NCBI GenBank assembly: GCA_018697195.1
Contig: CM031878.1
Location: forward strand, 32,963,818 to 33,027,817
Direction: 5' to 3'
DNA from: Certhia americana
Taxonomy: Eukaryota; Chordata; Aves; Passeriformes; Certhiidae
Length of the DNA stretch: 64,000 nucleotides
A program made the position numbers and the translations under genes. The notes beneath the pieces were generated by a model. It saw only the letters and a list, made by a program, of their open reading frames with translations. It had not been told where the DNA came from and made no database searches. Below, piece after piece: positions 37,646-50,378 of the stretch; the stretch's first letter is position 1, and the number at the start of each line of letters is the position of its first letter.

Positions 37646-40600
37646 TCTATGCAGTTTGTAGAAATTTTTATAGTCATTGTAGTTGTCTTTACATGTTTCT
37701 AAGAAGCAGGAATAAGACTATGAAGAAGAACTCAACCAGAGATAACTTGTAACTAGAAACAAGGTTCACAGCTATTCGGAATCACAGGAGGGGGAGAGTA
37801 TCAGGAGACTAGAGGGTACAAAGTTATAACCTAGATAAATATCTTGATATACTCCTCACATCTCTCCTGTTCTGGATTTTTTTACCTCCCCTTGCTTCTC
37901 ATGTCCTAGACCATCTCCATGGCCACTTTTGCATTGTCTTTGACTGCAGCTGCCCTGCAGTTGCCCTTGAAACAAGGTTGTGGTCTCAGAGATGGCAAAG
38001 GGCTCACAATCTGCCAGATGACTTCTGCAGTCTGGAAGACTCCTTTAGCAGAAAGCCTTCTGGCTTTCTAACTGATGGTATTCTTATCATCAGTTGCCTG
38101 GTTCTGGGTTGATACCACCATACCACTGTCTAAGAAAAAGCAACTTTTTCATCAAATACTGACAATGGAGACTGGGGGCTCTATCACTGAGCCTTACTTT
38201 GCAGTGCTCAAACAAAACTCCAGGTCTTGTCTAGTAGACTCCAAAGAGGTCAATAAAAACAATTTCTTTTGGGACTGACACATTGAATTTGTCAATTTAT
38301 TTTAAAAAACACTCAGTTTAATCTTCTTCTTAAATATTTGGCTTCCCAGACACCTTACATTCTGCCAAGAACAACTTTACAGAAATTCTAGGCCTCTTGA
38401 GAAACAGCTGCAAAGTATGTGCTGGAGATCTTTGGCAAGGTCTTCCTCTGAGTAAAGTCAGGGGTAAACAATTTCATTACAAACACTGCTTTAACATTGC
38501 CTATAGATGTTCTATATTTTCGTGGGATTTCATCAAAACAGGATTGAGTTCAATGCATTTCTGAGTTATTGTAGTTTTCAAGTAAGAAGTTTCTTTAGAG
38601 AAAACACTGAGAGAAAACATTATAGGAGGTAATACAACAATGACCACAAAAAAAAAAAAAAAAAAGAGTGAAAGCAGATTCTGATTTTTAACAGTTGTCT
38701 TACACTGTAAAAGAAGGGAAATAGCTATCAGATAAAACAAAGTCAAATGACTGGCGTTTTTGTGTGTTGCAAGTCAAAATGGCATGGTGTACCTGATTCT
38801 CCAAACTCTGAAAAGGAAGGCACAATAATGTAAGGAATTAATGTAATTAAGGGCTTAGAAATCAATCAATTTGATAACACTGGTGGTCTTACAGGAAAAA
38901 AGTCAAATACAGCATCATTTTATAGTATAGTAAAGATGTGAAGCAGAATTTTGTCTTGGTTTATTTTCCCTGCCTTTCCATCCTCTTTACCTCTGTAGAG
39001 AATAGCTTTATGGGAACAGAAGGGGTACAGTAAATGTGAGGTGGTAGGTAATCACAGTCAGAATCATGAACATTTTTTTCCTTTCAAATTATGTTTACCT
39101 GAAAGGACTTTCTTGGCTCATTTTATTTAAAATCATTTGCAGGACTGCACATAGTACAGACTACCAAAAGTAGAAACACCAAGGCAAAGCAGTTAATTTA
39201 ATCTGTAGCAAAGTTAGGTATCAATTACTGGTATAATAATGAAAATAATAACTACTGATATAATGATGTAATATGCTGAACAAAATGGTTCTACATGAAG
39301 TACCACAGATGATACATGGACAAACCAGAGAAAAACACACATCACAGATTCAAATGGGGCATAGAGAAGACATCACTAGACAACTAGTATGACAAATAAA
39401 TAACACCTGAAGGCAATATAAGTGTCAGGATTACCATGCGTTGTGGTCTAGGAATGTTATTGCCCAATCCAGTGCCCCACTAAGACTCTTCAAAACCATA
39501 CACCACTCTCTTGCTCATCCCTCCCTTCTTTCTTCCTACTGTAGGAAGAGATGGAGTTGAGAATTGGAGGCAAAACAGGCAAATGATTCCACTAAGAACA
39601 ATTTACTAAAAGCAGAAATGAACAGTAACAGCAAAAGTATTAATATGAGAGGGTAAAAGAAAAAAAGATCCACATGGAAAAAAAAAAAAGCAATAATAAA
39701 GAGTACAGAGAACTCTCTCCTCCACTTATTTTTTGTCAGGGAGGAGCCGTTTCTATTCAGAAAAAAGACCCTTTTCCCCACCCCAGCAATGATATGAACT
39801 GATACAGAATAAACTCCATGTCCTGGCCACCTCCTGTCCTAGGTTTAACCAGAACCAGAATATATGAATTTTTTGTTATTGCACATCTGCTTGTTTTTCT
39901 CTTGCTCATTCTCTCAATTTTTTTTTTTAAATTTATTAAAACATTTAATTTTTTTTTCTGCTTCTATTTGCATGATTTATCACAGGGATTTAGGTAAATG
40001 CTAGAGGATTGATACATTACTGGACTCTGCCGTCCTTCAGTCATAGTGAACAAAAGATTCTCAGCATTGCCCATATTGTGCTAGGGTAGTTTTACAGAGA
40101 AAGAACCTGTGACTAAATGCATCAAGTAACTTGCTCATGCATCACTGGGCAAAGAATTCAGTGGTTTTGTTCCATACTAGGCTGCAATCTCTTGCAATGA
40201 TGATAAAACCATCAGGGTTACAGACTGTTTCAAGTTTTTTTGTTTACCTCCCTAAACTCCTATCATGTTCTGTTCTTTTAATCAGAAAAGCTGTTCCATG
40301 TCATACTTGCATTTCCTACGGAGCTGCATAGATGGGCACATGTATTTCTAAGCTACTTCACTAAACTGCTGGCAACCACAGAAGGGGGGCAGAAAGAACA
40401 TATGCAGAAACTGAAATAGTGAAGAAATAGCAGGGATTGCATACAAGCATACCAGTGGTGAACATTCTCTCTATTTTTATGGTGAAAGTGTGGCTCCCAT
40501 GATCAGCATAGAGTAGAGTGAGGAACGGCAAATGGACAGGCCAGTTTAGTTTGCATTACTAATGCAAATGGCTTTAATAATATAACAAAATAATACCTTA

Positions 40601-42184
40601 TTTGTGGTTGTGATCCAGTCACTGGTTTATTGTCTTGACTGTATTTGCTGTAACATGCATTGGGAATTTTCTTGCAATCTTGGCAAACCTAGCTGTGCAA
40701 TTAGCATTGCTTGCTTTTACAGACAGTTTTTAAACATTGCCATCTAAATAGACTGCAGACTGCTCCAGCATCTAAGGTAGGCACATTTCTTTCAGTAGTT
40801 CAAGGCTTGTGCCAGTAGGATTCACTTAAAACAACTTGAGAACACAGACCTTGTTAACAGTAAAAGCTGAAAAGCTGCACCTCCTCATATTTCATTCTTC
40901 ACTAATGAATTCAGGCATCTGCAAAGGAAAACCTCTATTTTTGGCTTTTAACTACCTGCAGGAGGAGAACAACTACCGAGTCTGAACTCTTATATATTCC
41001 TAAAGAGTGTGAAATAGTGAAGAGATTTTTTAGACACTGCCATCCTGAAAAATAATGGTCACCCAGGTGCTAGACACTTGACTTTCTCAGAGGAAGTCAA
41101 TAAAAATGTGTTTATAAAAAACATTATCACATTCAAATTTCATATTTGTTCTAGATACCCTAGGAACAGATTTTAGAGCAACTTGTGTAACACAGAGTAC
41201 TGATCAGTGATAACTTTGCAGGTAAATAAGTAATTTTCATGCTGAAATAATGTAATTCTGTAAAGTAATTCTGAATCAGCTGCCACTATCGTTACACAGA
41301 GCAAGAGCTGTGATCCAGTGTGCCTCCTGCAAAAGATTAGCGTTTGCAAATAATTTGTTTCTCTGTTACTTATTTTCTGTCCAAAAGTCATTTCAATGCA
41401 GAGATTCACAGACTACAACCCTCTCCTGTTCAACATTCTCACTAAAACACTGGTCTAAGGTCATGGTGAGCTGTTTTCAGAAATATATTAAAAGGTTTTC
41501 AATTTAAAATTTGAAAGGACTGTGTTGGAAACCAGAAAAACACTGAGGTCTGGCAGCAGCCCAATGGTTTAAAACACTTTGAAACAGCTTTCCAGAGACA
41601 CAAAGAAAGTCTATGGTCTCAAGTCTGAAGAAAGCTTTTAGAAGAGTATTGAGTTTCACTCATTAGGAAAAGATAGCACTGCCATTACCAAAGGAACGTG
41701 GAAAAAAAAAAAAAAAGAATCTGTATGAAAATGTTTTAGCTATTTCTTTTGTAATTATTCCATTGTAGCTATTTGTTCATTGTTTGATGCTAGAAATCAA
41801 GCCGTCCATTTTCTTTTAACAGCCCCTTTTTCAAAGCTCCTAGGCCTTTTGTGGCCCACCTGGTAGACTATGTCTGAGAAGAAGTTGGCAGGACTTCAGA
41901 TATTACTGAATCCACGTACACTTCAAGAAAGAAAGCTGGGGTTTCAGGCTCTAGCTCTGTGATTACTTCTGTAGATTGCTGGCGACCCCAGGAAATTTGG
42001 AACACTAAATCAACTAGGAATCCCAACACAGCTCTTCTGAAGGGAAAATGCTTGTCTCAAATACATTCTGTATGTGGGAAAGATTCATATATCTGAATTT
42101 TCACCCAGTCAACTCAGAATACCAATTAAAACCAGAACAAGTGCAGGAAAATGCAAAAATTCCCTCATTCTTTGAAAGGATCCC

Positions 42185-42243
42185 TGCACAGACTGATCTT
42201 AAGGGTCATTTCCTTGCATGAAAATATTCTGTGATTCCATGCT
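42185..42243 (+). mobile_element. CR1 3' tail fragment
   Basis: 'tgatcttaagggtcatttcc' followed by ATTCTGTGATTCCATG matches the last ~60 bases of CR1 elements. The body upstream is not recognisable, so only the extreme 3' end remains or the copy was very short. Confidence 0.6.
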
Positions 42244-45200
42244 AAAATCCATTTTTCCCTGCAAAGAATAGGCTTTGTTAAAAACCGTTTATACTGCAAT
42301 GTGCTTGAGCTGGAAAATGCTTATCCCTGTGTGCCATTTTCTATTACCTGTCATGTTGCATGGCAGCACACAACTTGCAATTGCCTCTGTGTGGTAAGTG
42401 GAGTTTGCTGACTCTGGCTGTGCTACCACAACTTCCTCCTCCACTGGGGCCAAATACCGCTAGTGGGATTAGGATAAAAGCTGGCCATGTGATGCCTATT
42501 TCTTTTCCAGGCACATTGCACCACTTGGCTGGCAAGAACACAACAGAAAACCTGAGTTTATGTAAAGAAAGGTAAATAGAAATAGAAAAACTACGTGAGA
42601 ACAATGTAGCTCTGTTAAAATTCTATGAATTATAGCTTTCGGATTGTGTTATCTGCTGGACATTGGAAAAAAGCTTAAGGACATGGATTGTTTTTAATTT
42701 TTTATTGTGGGAGAAGGTTTCCCATTATTTTCTTGACTCTTAAACGGCAAGAGTAGAAAGAGACACACTTTGAATTTTCTGATTGCAATGAACTTCTGTG
42801 AATGTATCTGTGAAGTGAAACCTCATTTGTGTATTGAAAGAAGCAAAGTAAGCATGAGCATATAAGCAATCCTTCCTTCTTTCCTTCAAGATCAATAGGA
42901 AATAAACCCAGTTTCAATTTCAGAAAAAAGAATCTGTCTTAAATAAACAGTTAAAACACTGAAATCTGTAAGAACTGTGTATGAGAGGAGATAAAGCAAA
43001 TCAGAATTTTTTTCCTTCTATTTAAGCACCTACAGAATTCATATCCATTTACTGAATCTTGAAAGAAATTTTTGTTTAATGAAAAACTGAGACTAAGACA
43101 GCTGTTTAGCTTTACAGTAATTTTTGTCATAATTTCTCCACCCATGTTATTGCAAATTTTCAACTCAGCTTTAGTTAAAAGAAAAACTTGAAGTAAAAGA
43201 GAAGAGTGGAATTTATTAGATTGTTCTTCAGAAGAATGAAGAGTGATTAAAGAAAAAACAAAAGAGAAACTGTTTGCTAATTAGACAAGACTTAAGAAAG
43301 AAGAAGATAAGTTCATTTTCCCCCAGATTTGCCAGTGCAATTCCAAAAAGTAGGAGTGGCCTTCCTGCACTTAACCATGGAACTGCAGCCTGCCAAAACC
43401 TAAGCCAAGTCTGACCTCAACAGTAAGTATGTCTGTCCAAAGAAATGAGAGAAAAAACTTTTTTCTTTTCTTTAAAGATCACAAGGACCCCACCGGACCA
43501 GTGTAGTTCTGCTTCTAAGCAAAAGCCACAGTGAGCTCTCATAACTAACTGAAAGATCACATTGAACTGCATCTCAGAGGTACCAGGACAGCCATGACCA
43601 AACACAAGAGTATCTAAAGTTCTAAACAGGTTTGGGAATGATCCATCCAACCAAACCACAGCTATACGCAAAATTCTGTCTCTGTGAAGTACACTGCTCT
43701 CACCTGACTTGGAATATATTTACAACACATTGGAGCAACTCCTCAATATCTGGGAGAGGTAAAGACAGAGAAAGTGGGCACAGTTGTCATAGACCAGTCT
43801 GAACACTGTGTCTTGTAGTCGTCCCTTCCCTCACATAAATTAAACCCAGCACATGTGACAGCTCATCTTGGCTCCCTGCTGTAAGCTTTTGATAAATACC
43901 AGGCAAAATCCTTCTTGAAATTAATATGTTATCCCCAGAAAAGCAGGAAGAGAAAGAAAAACAATGACTTATCACAGGTAGTATTGACAACAAGGGCTGC
44001 TTTGCCTTTTGAGAATCTGGTTGATGGCTTTAGCAAGTGAGAAAGTGAAGAATGCTGCAGAGCCTCTCAGGCTGCTTTTCACATCTGGTGAACATTAGGG
44101 AGGAAGAAACATGGGGGATGTATTCTTGAAAAGGGAAATAAATAAACCTGTGTACAGTGAGAAATAAATCATGAATCACAGTTGGAAATACTGTGCTCTC
44201 CTGGAGAAAAAAAAACGGATGCTTTTGACTTTGACCAAACAAGTTTTAAAGAAACAAGATAACTTCAGATTAAATTGTTTCTAGGTTTCCAGCAGTTTCC
44301 ATTGCTATTTCCTTTGAATTTCTCAACTCCTATTTCAGAGCTACAGTCGCTGACAGATCTAAGAATAAGTACCTGCTTTCCAATGAGTCTTTATAAGGAG
44401 AGCTTTTCCTAGGAAATGAATAAGGAGTTTTGCAAAATAAGGAAAGAATACATAAAAGGAGGAGAAAAGCTTGTTGAAGATGCATAAATATTTCTTCTGA
44501 AGCATTCAATTGCTAAAAGACTGAGAGATATGCTGTGACATTTGATCTTCCACCTATTCTTTACTCTACAATCCTATATTTTAGAAAAGTGCAGTTTGAG
44601 GGAATTCCATCAACCTATGTATATTTTCCTTTCTTCTCACAGAAAGAAGTATCATTGATATCTCAAGTGGTATTTCAAAGCCAGTTAGCTTTTGGCTTTT
44701 GAAAAAAATAATTTTGAGTGTCAGAGATTCTATCCCCACGAGGTGAAATGAAATGAAATTCATTGAATCTTTGTGCTCTGCCAGAAACACACACGCAGAA
44801 ACAGATATACATGTGCTCTACCTTACAGAAATACATACCATGAGATAAAGAGAATCAAAAAACGAAAGATGAATTGTATTCCATTCGTATTGTTGTTCAT
44901 ATTTAAACTAACTATGGAACAAGAAAGCCTTAGATTTATTCATCCAAAAGTGAGTCTAATATAATACAACCTAAGTTTCAGAAAGGTTCATGTCTGGTTG
45001 GTAATAGGATGTCAGAATGCAGGTTGTGAGACTACACATGAGTATGTCCAGAGTTTCAGAACTACATGAAAAAAAATCATTACGGAACATATGACCTGAA
45101 CAAGAACAGGATAAATAGTTAAAAGTATGTAACTGCAAAGTTAGTTAAAGTACCTGGCAAGTACAAGGGAAAAAACCTGGAAAGAGGATAAGGTTGTTAC

Positions 45201-47316
45201 CTGAATGGGGCTGTTGCTTATGACATTCCCCAAAAGGCAAATTTTCTGGTTAAAAATGTTAACATTTTGTGGATACTGCTAAACCGAAGGATTTTTACAT
45301 TGAGCTGCTTCCATGGAGCTGCTCTGTGACCATTTTGCCTTCTAAAGCACTTCAGAAATTTAAGAACCATAGATCACTTCTATGCCTACATCTATGGAGG
45401 AGCATTTGACATTTTTCTTTGATTAGAAAATTTGTTGGAGAAATAGAGCAGAGGGGTTTTGGATCCAAACACAGCATATAAGAAGAAAGGGATAAACAGG
45501 AAATTTTGTACTTTAACTTCAAGTATATAAGGTTACTCGGATGACATTTTGAGCTGCCTTTTCTTGGTTTATCTCAGTATATTACAAATAAAGAAATTAT
45601 ATTTACAGGCCAGAAATTGTAGAAATATTTTATTCCTTTAATTTTGGTAACCAGCCCCTAAGTAAATAATCTTATAAAATGAGTTTTTGAGCATTTTTTA
45701 AAACTAAATAATTGAATTAACTTTGGTTCAGCATTCCACATAGCAGTATTAAAAGATACCAATATAAGTCCAAAAAATCTCCAGATGGGTAGAAGAGTGA
45801 AAAAGGAGCTACAAGTTTTAGTGGGGAAGGAGAAAATATCTCTGTGGAGACAAACTAATATAAACTTTTCTGTTTGTTCACTCCATCAAGAATTACATGA
45901 TTTCATAGGCACGTGGGCAACAAGATAGAAATATTCAGCACAACAATGATGTTCAATTAAAAGAGATTTGACTACAACATTACTCAAATGTAATTATTTA
46001 TTTTTTACAGGAGTCAACAGCAACATTTAACTATGTATAAACGTACCTCACAAGTGCAGTTGTGTACTAACTTTTAACACTCTTCTTGAAAAGGCTGTGG
46101 AAAAACACTCATACTTTTTTAAAGAGTGCTTGCTCTGCTCCAGAGCTGCTAAAAGAAATGGTCTCTTCAGAATGTTCTGAACCCAGAGATTTTATCATCG
46201 TCAGAGAGTTTTATTTTATATAAATGAAAGAGCATACATCATTGTGTCAAGCAACACAAATTTTTATCAATCTGCATCCACAGACTGACTTGCACGGAGT
46301 CCAACTCCTACACCTGTCTTGTTTTCTGTCAGTGGAACTGATATCAGCGTGTCAGCTGCTTAAAAAGAGGAATATAAAATTAATAGGTAACTGGGAATGA
46401 CAACTTATACTAAGTATTAAGGGGACAGAAAGATAAGAAATCACAGAAGTGCCGTAAGACATCATAGAAATACACAGAAGTATATAATTTCATTATTATA
46501 TTGTATAATCTTTGATGTTATACCTTATCATACTCTTTCAATGGAAAAAAATTGTAAAACTTGTTACTATTTCCATGAAAATGTCTTTTGGTGTCAAATA
46601 ATGATAGTGCTTAAGGTCATCATGCCTAAAATAATCCTTGTGGTTTCTATCTAACTCAGAACAGACTGTGGTTCTTTGATTCTGTTAACTGAAATTGGTC
46701 TACAACCTCCTGTGTTTGCTTGTGTGATCTTTGGCTTGCTAGCTTCTCTTTTGTTTAAGCTGGCCTCTGCAATGGGAGGCACTTTCCACCCTGAAAGGAC
46801 AAGCTTGTCCTCAAGAGTGTGCAGCCATTCAGATCCTGCCCCATTTACTTTGTCCTGAAAGAATCCAGCCCACTGAAGGATTGCTGTTCCCTCAGCAGTC
46901 TGCTGCACTATGTTTCAAGTGACTCATGCTTTAAGTGGTACTTCCAGTAGTCCAGGTCAGAGCAAGTGGGATATTCCAGTTTTTAAGTATTTTCTTAAAG
47001 AAAGACTCATAATGCTATTGCGTGCAGAGTGGTAATCGCAGTATTAATAAGCATCCATCTTACAGCAGGTAAAGTTGTTCACTACAGCTTACAAAACCAA
47101 GACAGTTGCGGTAATTAACACTGTCTTGTAATTAACTCAGTCATTGTGGTTTAATTAGTAATGAGAATAATCATTAACTGTAATTGTTCTGTTGTCTTAA
47201 TGATCCTAAGAAAACGCAAAAATAGAATTTTATGTAAGTATTTTTTTAGGCTACTTGTTATTACTGAAAAAAGTTCTTTTGCAGCTTGTAGCTCTTTAGC
47301 CAGCTTTAAGTTGTCT

Positions 47317-47347
<31 letters not shown>

Positions 47348-47354
47348 GTGTATG
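47317..47354. repeat. (TG)n microsatellite
   Basis: About nineteen TG units with one CG and one TA interruption. It gives the Cys/Val alternation in the frames crossing it, which are not genes. Confidence 0.95.
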
Positions 47355-49694
47355 TAATAACCATGAACATTACTTATTTTAACAAAACACATCCCACCAC
47401 AGTTTGTCTTGGGAAAAGATTTTGCGCAATATTCTTGCTCATGAGCACCCTTGTCCTTTATTCTTCCAAGTACTCTAACACTGGACTCCCTCTTGGTTTT
47501 TGCTAAAATACTGCCCTATTAAGGAGTGGTTGACAGACAAAAAGTAGCATATTTTATTGGATGGACAAATGTAGCTGAGGAAGAATAGAAACTATAGAGA
47601 AGTTCTGGCACACAGACATTTCTAAAGGTGCCTATCTTGATAAATCAGATACAACATGCTCCTTCTACTTAGAAATAATCATATAATATCTGAATACACA
47701 ATCATAACAATAACAAGGCGTCAATTTTTTCAGTGATATCAACTTCCCTCAATAGTGCTTGTACTTACTCTGACTGTGTCATTGTTGCTTTGGTACTTGC
47801 TCTTAAAGGAAATTTTGTTTAGAACTCTCATTTCCATACTACTGTACCATAATTTGTGTTTTACTTACATGCACCCCCAAACCTTTTTCTGAGCACCTCA
47901 CCAGCACTTACCTTTCAGCATTCTAAAGATTCAGGAAAGTAATTATAGTATTCTCCTAATCACAGAAATAAATACATTGAGACAGCGCATATGTCCCAAG
48001 TCACTACATAAAACCATGACAAAGCCAAAACCAAAACGTATATTCTCTTGGCTGGCCCTGCAGTTCCCAGAGACACGTTATTAAGGCTGCTTTGCAATCA
48101 AAGGTATTACTACAGCAGGGATAGAAACACTAGATTGGTTCATTTTAATGTGGTTAAGAGATCTAGGAACACTAGCATGAATTTCAGCAAAGGCAGAGCA
48201 TGACAGCTGGGGACTGTGAGCGGTTTTTTACGCCACTAGCTTGCACTGATGTTGCTGGTGCTGTACAATCAATACTGCCTGTAGAAAAACAAAAACAAAA
48301 ACAAAGCAAAGCTAGGCTTGTAAGGGCTGAAACTGTCCTTTTGACTGTTATAAATAAATTAAAAGTTATAAATAGCTGCAGTCCGCTGCCACATATTTCA
48401 TGTGAACCTTACAAACTGAGCTTGAGTCCAGCTCCCCTTCAAGACTAGTACCTTGTCCATCCACTTCTCACAGGAAGAGGAATGAATCCACCAAGTAACT
48501 TCTTCAAACAGTGTTGGTTTTTTGAGCACTGCTGTTCCTGTCACATCCTAATCAGCATTATAACAACCAACTATTTCATTATGAATTAGCTATAAATGGA
48601 TGTTACTCAGTATCAGAGGGAATCCAGAGCAAATCCACTTAGGCAAAATTTCATACAGGGTAAGAATGCACCAACTGTTTGCAGCTTCTCTTGGTTGCAT
48701 TGCATGCAAAAGTAGTTGTAAATAACTGCTTGGAAGGACCAAGTCAGAAATTTTCTGTATGGAGAGAGCCCTGTACAGGACAGAAAGCCAAACTTAATAG
48801 TTGCAAGCAGGAAAGAGTCTGACCAGAACAGAATGCATTGGGCTTGCACTCCTCTTTGACAGCATTCCTGCAGATTTTCACCACACATCTCATCAAGGTT
48901 TCTCCGGAGATGCAGCTGAGTTGTGGAGCCAGGAGCACATTCTAGGCAAGAGGCTGCAGACTTCCTTCTGTCAGCACTGTAAGCACCACTGACAACATAA
49001 TTTAGGTTTCAGCACACATCCCGCTGTTGCTTGCACTTCACTTTTCATTGGGAAGTATAAACCAAGAAAGGACATGGGTGTTAGATATATTTTTCTTTCA
49101 CATTGCCCACATCTACAATATCAAACCCTTTAATGGATAGCTACTCAGAGCTGGATGGCTTTGCCTTTGAACTAACTGCTGGCATGCCAAAGGATTTGTT
49201 AGATGTTCAGATGATTTAGAGCCTTTCAGAGACTGCACATGCAGCTCCTAACTGGAATAGAAACATTTGACCTCTGTAGCTTCTCAGATGTCCCTGGTAT
49301 GTAGAGGTGGGGAAGGGGAAAAAAGAGGAAGAAAGGAAGAAATACTGTGCTAGTGTGCTAGTGAAAGAGACTGAGATCAACAATCAAGTAACTTTTCATT
49401 TTACCTACCCAGTTTTCTTGCACATTTTTATCTCTTTTTATAATATAAAAGGGTAGGAGTCAGTATGTAGAATTAGAAACCCTTAAGTCAAAACAGGCTT
49501 GCTAATGTTAGCAAAACTGTGGTGTGGTAACTGAATCAGCTGGGATAAATCAAAGCTTAGCCCAAGTTCCCTACATTGAGAAATAAACCTGAAAGCCTAG
49601 GAGGTGGGATGCTAGGACCTTAGATTTACAAGGTCAAGCCCCTGCCCTATAGCCACGACTGGACTACCCCAGGTAAACCCTGTATCTTGCAAGG

Positions 49695-49814
49695 TTAGCC
49701 ATGCCCCCAGGTCTTTTGGAAGCTAGCCCTTGGACCATATGCATTCTTGGATGCAGCTCTTAGGCCATGCAGCCTTTAGATGCTGCCTTCTGACCATAAA
49801 GTCACTCTGATGCA
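49695..49814 (+). repeat. Degenerate ~30-bp tandem repeat, about four units
   Basis: Units at 49695-49729, 49730-49759, 49760-49790 and 49791-49814 share a CCAT(A)..GC core followed by a TTNGATGC-like core. Lengths are 35, 30, 31 and 24 bases. The array sits in a block (about 49.55-49.93 kb) more GC-rich than its surroundings. The block could be an old LTR or another decayed repeat, but no terminal TG...CA pair or target duplication was found. Confidence 0.45.
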
Positions 49815-50189
49815 TTAAAATCTATCTTTGGCTACTACATTTGACCCATCATGACTTATTTAGCCACTCTAAAAATCCAGAGCTAGACTGGATCTGAGAG
49901 CGCAGCCCACACTGCGATACTGTGACTAAGTGACTTAAGGAAAATGTTCTAAAAAGCAGTTTCTTTCTGATTTCAGAGCTTTGAACCAAAGGCATCTGCC
50001 AGTGTACTTCCCAATATCTTCATTTGGCACTCTCAGCAACAACTTAGGTATGCCCAGAAAACACAGTACAAGCATTCAGAACTGCAACTAATAACTCATG
50101 GGAAAAGAGATTCCTATAGCAGGAATAAGCCAGAGGCAGCCACCCCACAGATAGTGCAAATTTAGTTACAGATAAGAATTTCATCAAAG

Positions 50190-50378
50190 AGACATAGATC
50201 ATAAATCATAAATCACAGAAATTATAAATCACATACTAATAAAAACATAGAATGGTTTGTGTTGGAAGACATATTAATGATCATATAGTTACAACCTCCT
50301 TACTACCAACAGGCAAAACCTTCCACTAGACCAGGTACATCAGAGCCCCATTCAACCTGGTCTTGAACATTTACTGTC
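50190..50378 (-). mobile_element. CR1 LINE 3' end with long degenerate tail
   Basis: 'acatagaatggtttgtgttg', 'cttccactagaccaggt' and 'ttcaacctggtcttgaac' are the reverse complement of the CR1 3' end. Read on the minus strand, the element ends with ATTCTATG and continues through further ATTTATG, ATTTCTGTG and ATTTATG-like words down to about 50190. This looks like a stretched and decayed version of the CR1 terminal octamer array. Only about 130 bases of element body remain. Confidence 0.9.

Larger units (their letters stand above)
37646..50189. other. Gene-less AT-rich unique sequence
   Basis: No recognised gene over about 12.5 kb. Poly-A runs lie at 38648-38665 and near 41701-41715, and a T-rich patch near 39915-39957. 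A short CR1 tail (42185-42243), a (TG)n (47317-47354) and a more GC-rich block around 49.55-49.93 kb with a degenerate ~30-bp repeat are listed separately. The open frames seen are all short and unrecognised. Confidence 0.6.

Noticed and set aside
47161..47506. Cys/Val-rich frames over the (TG)n
   Set aside because: The alternating residues are a direct translation of the dinucleotide repeat.
49550..49930. A solo LTR of an endogenous retrovirus
   Set aside because: Composition and internal repeats are suggestive, but no matching TG...CA ends, target duplication or recognisable LTR signals could be fixed, so it is left as a degenerate repeat.
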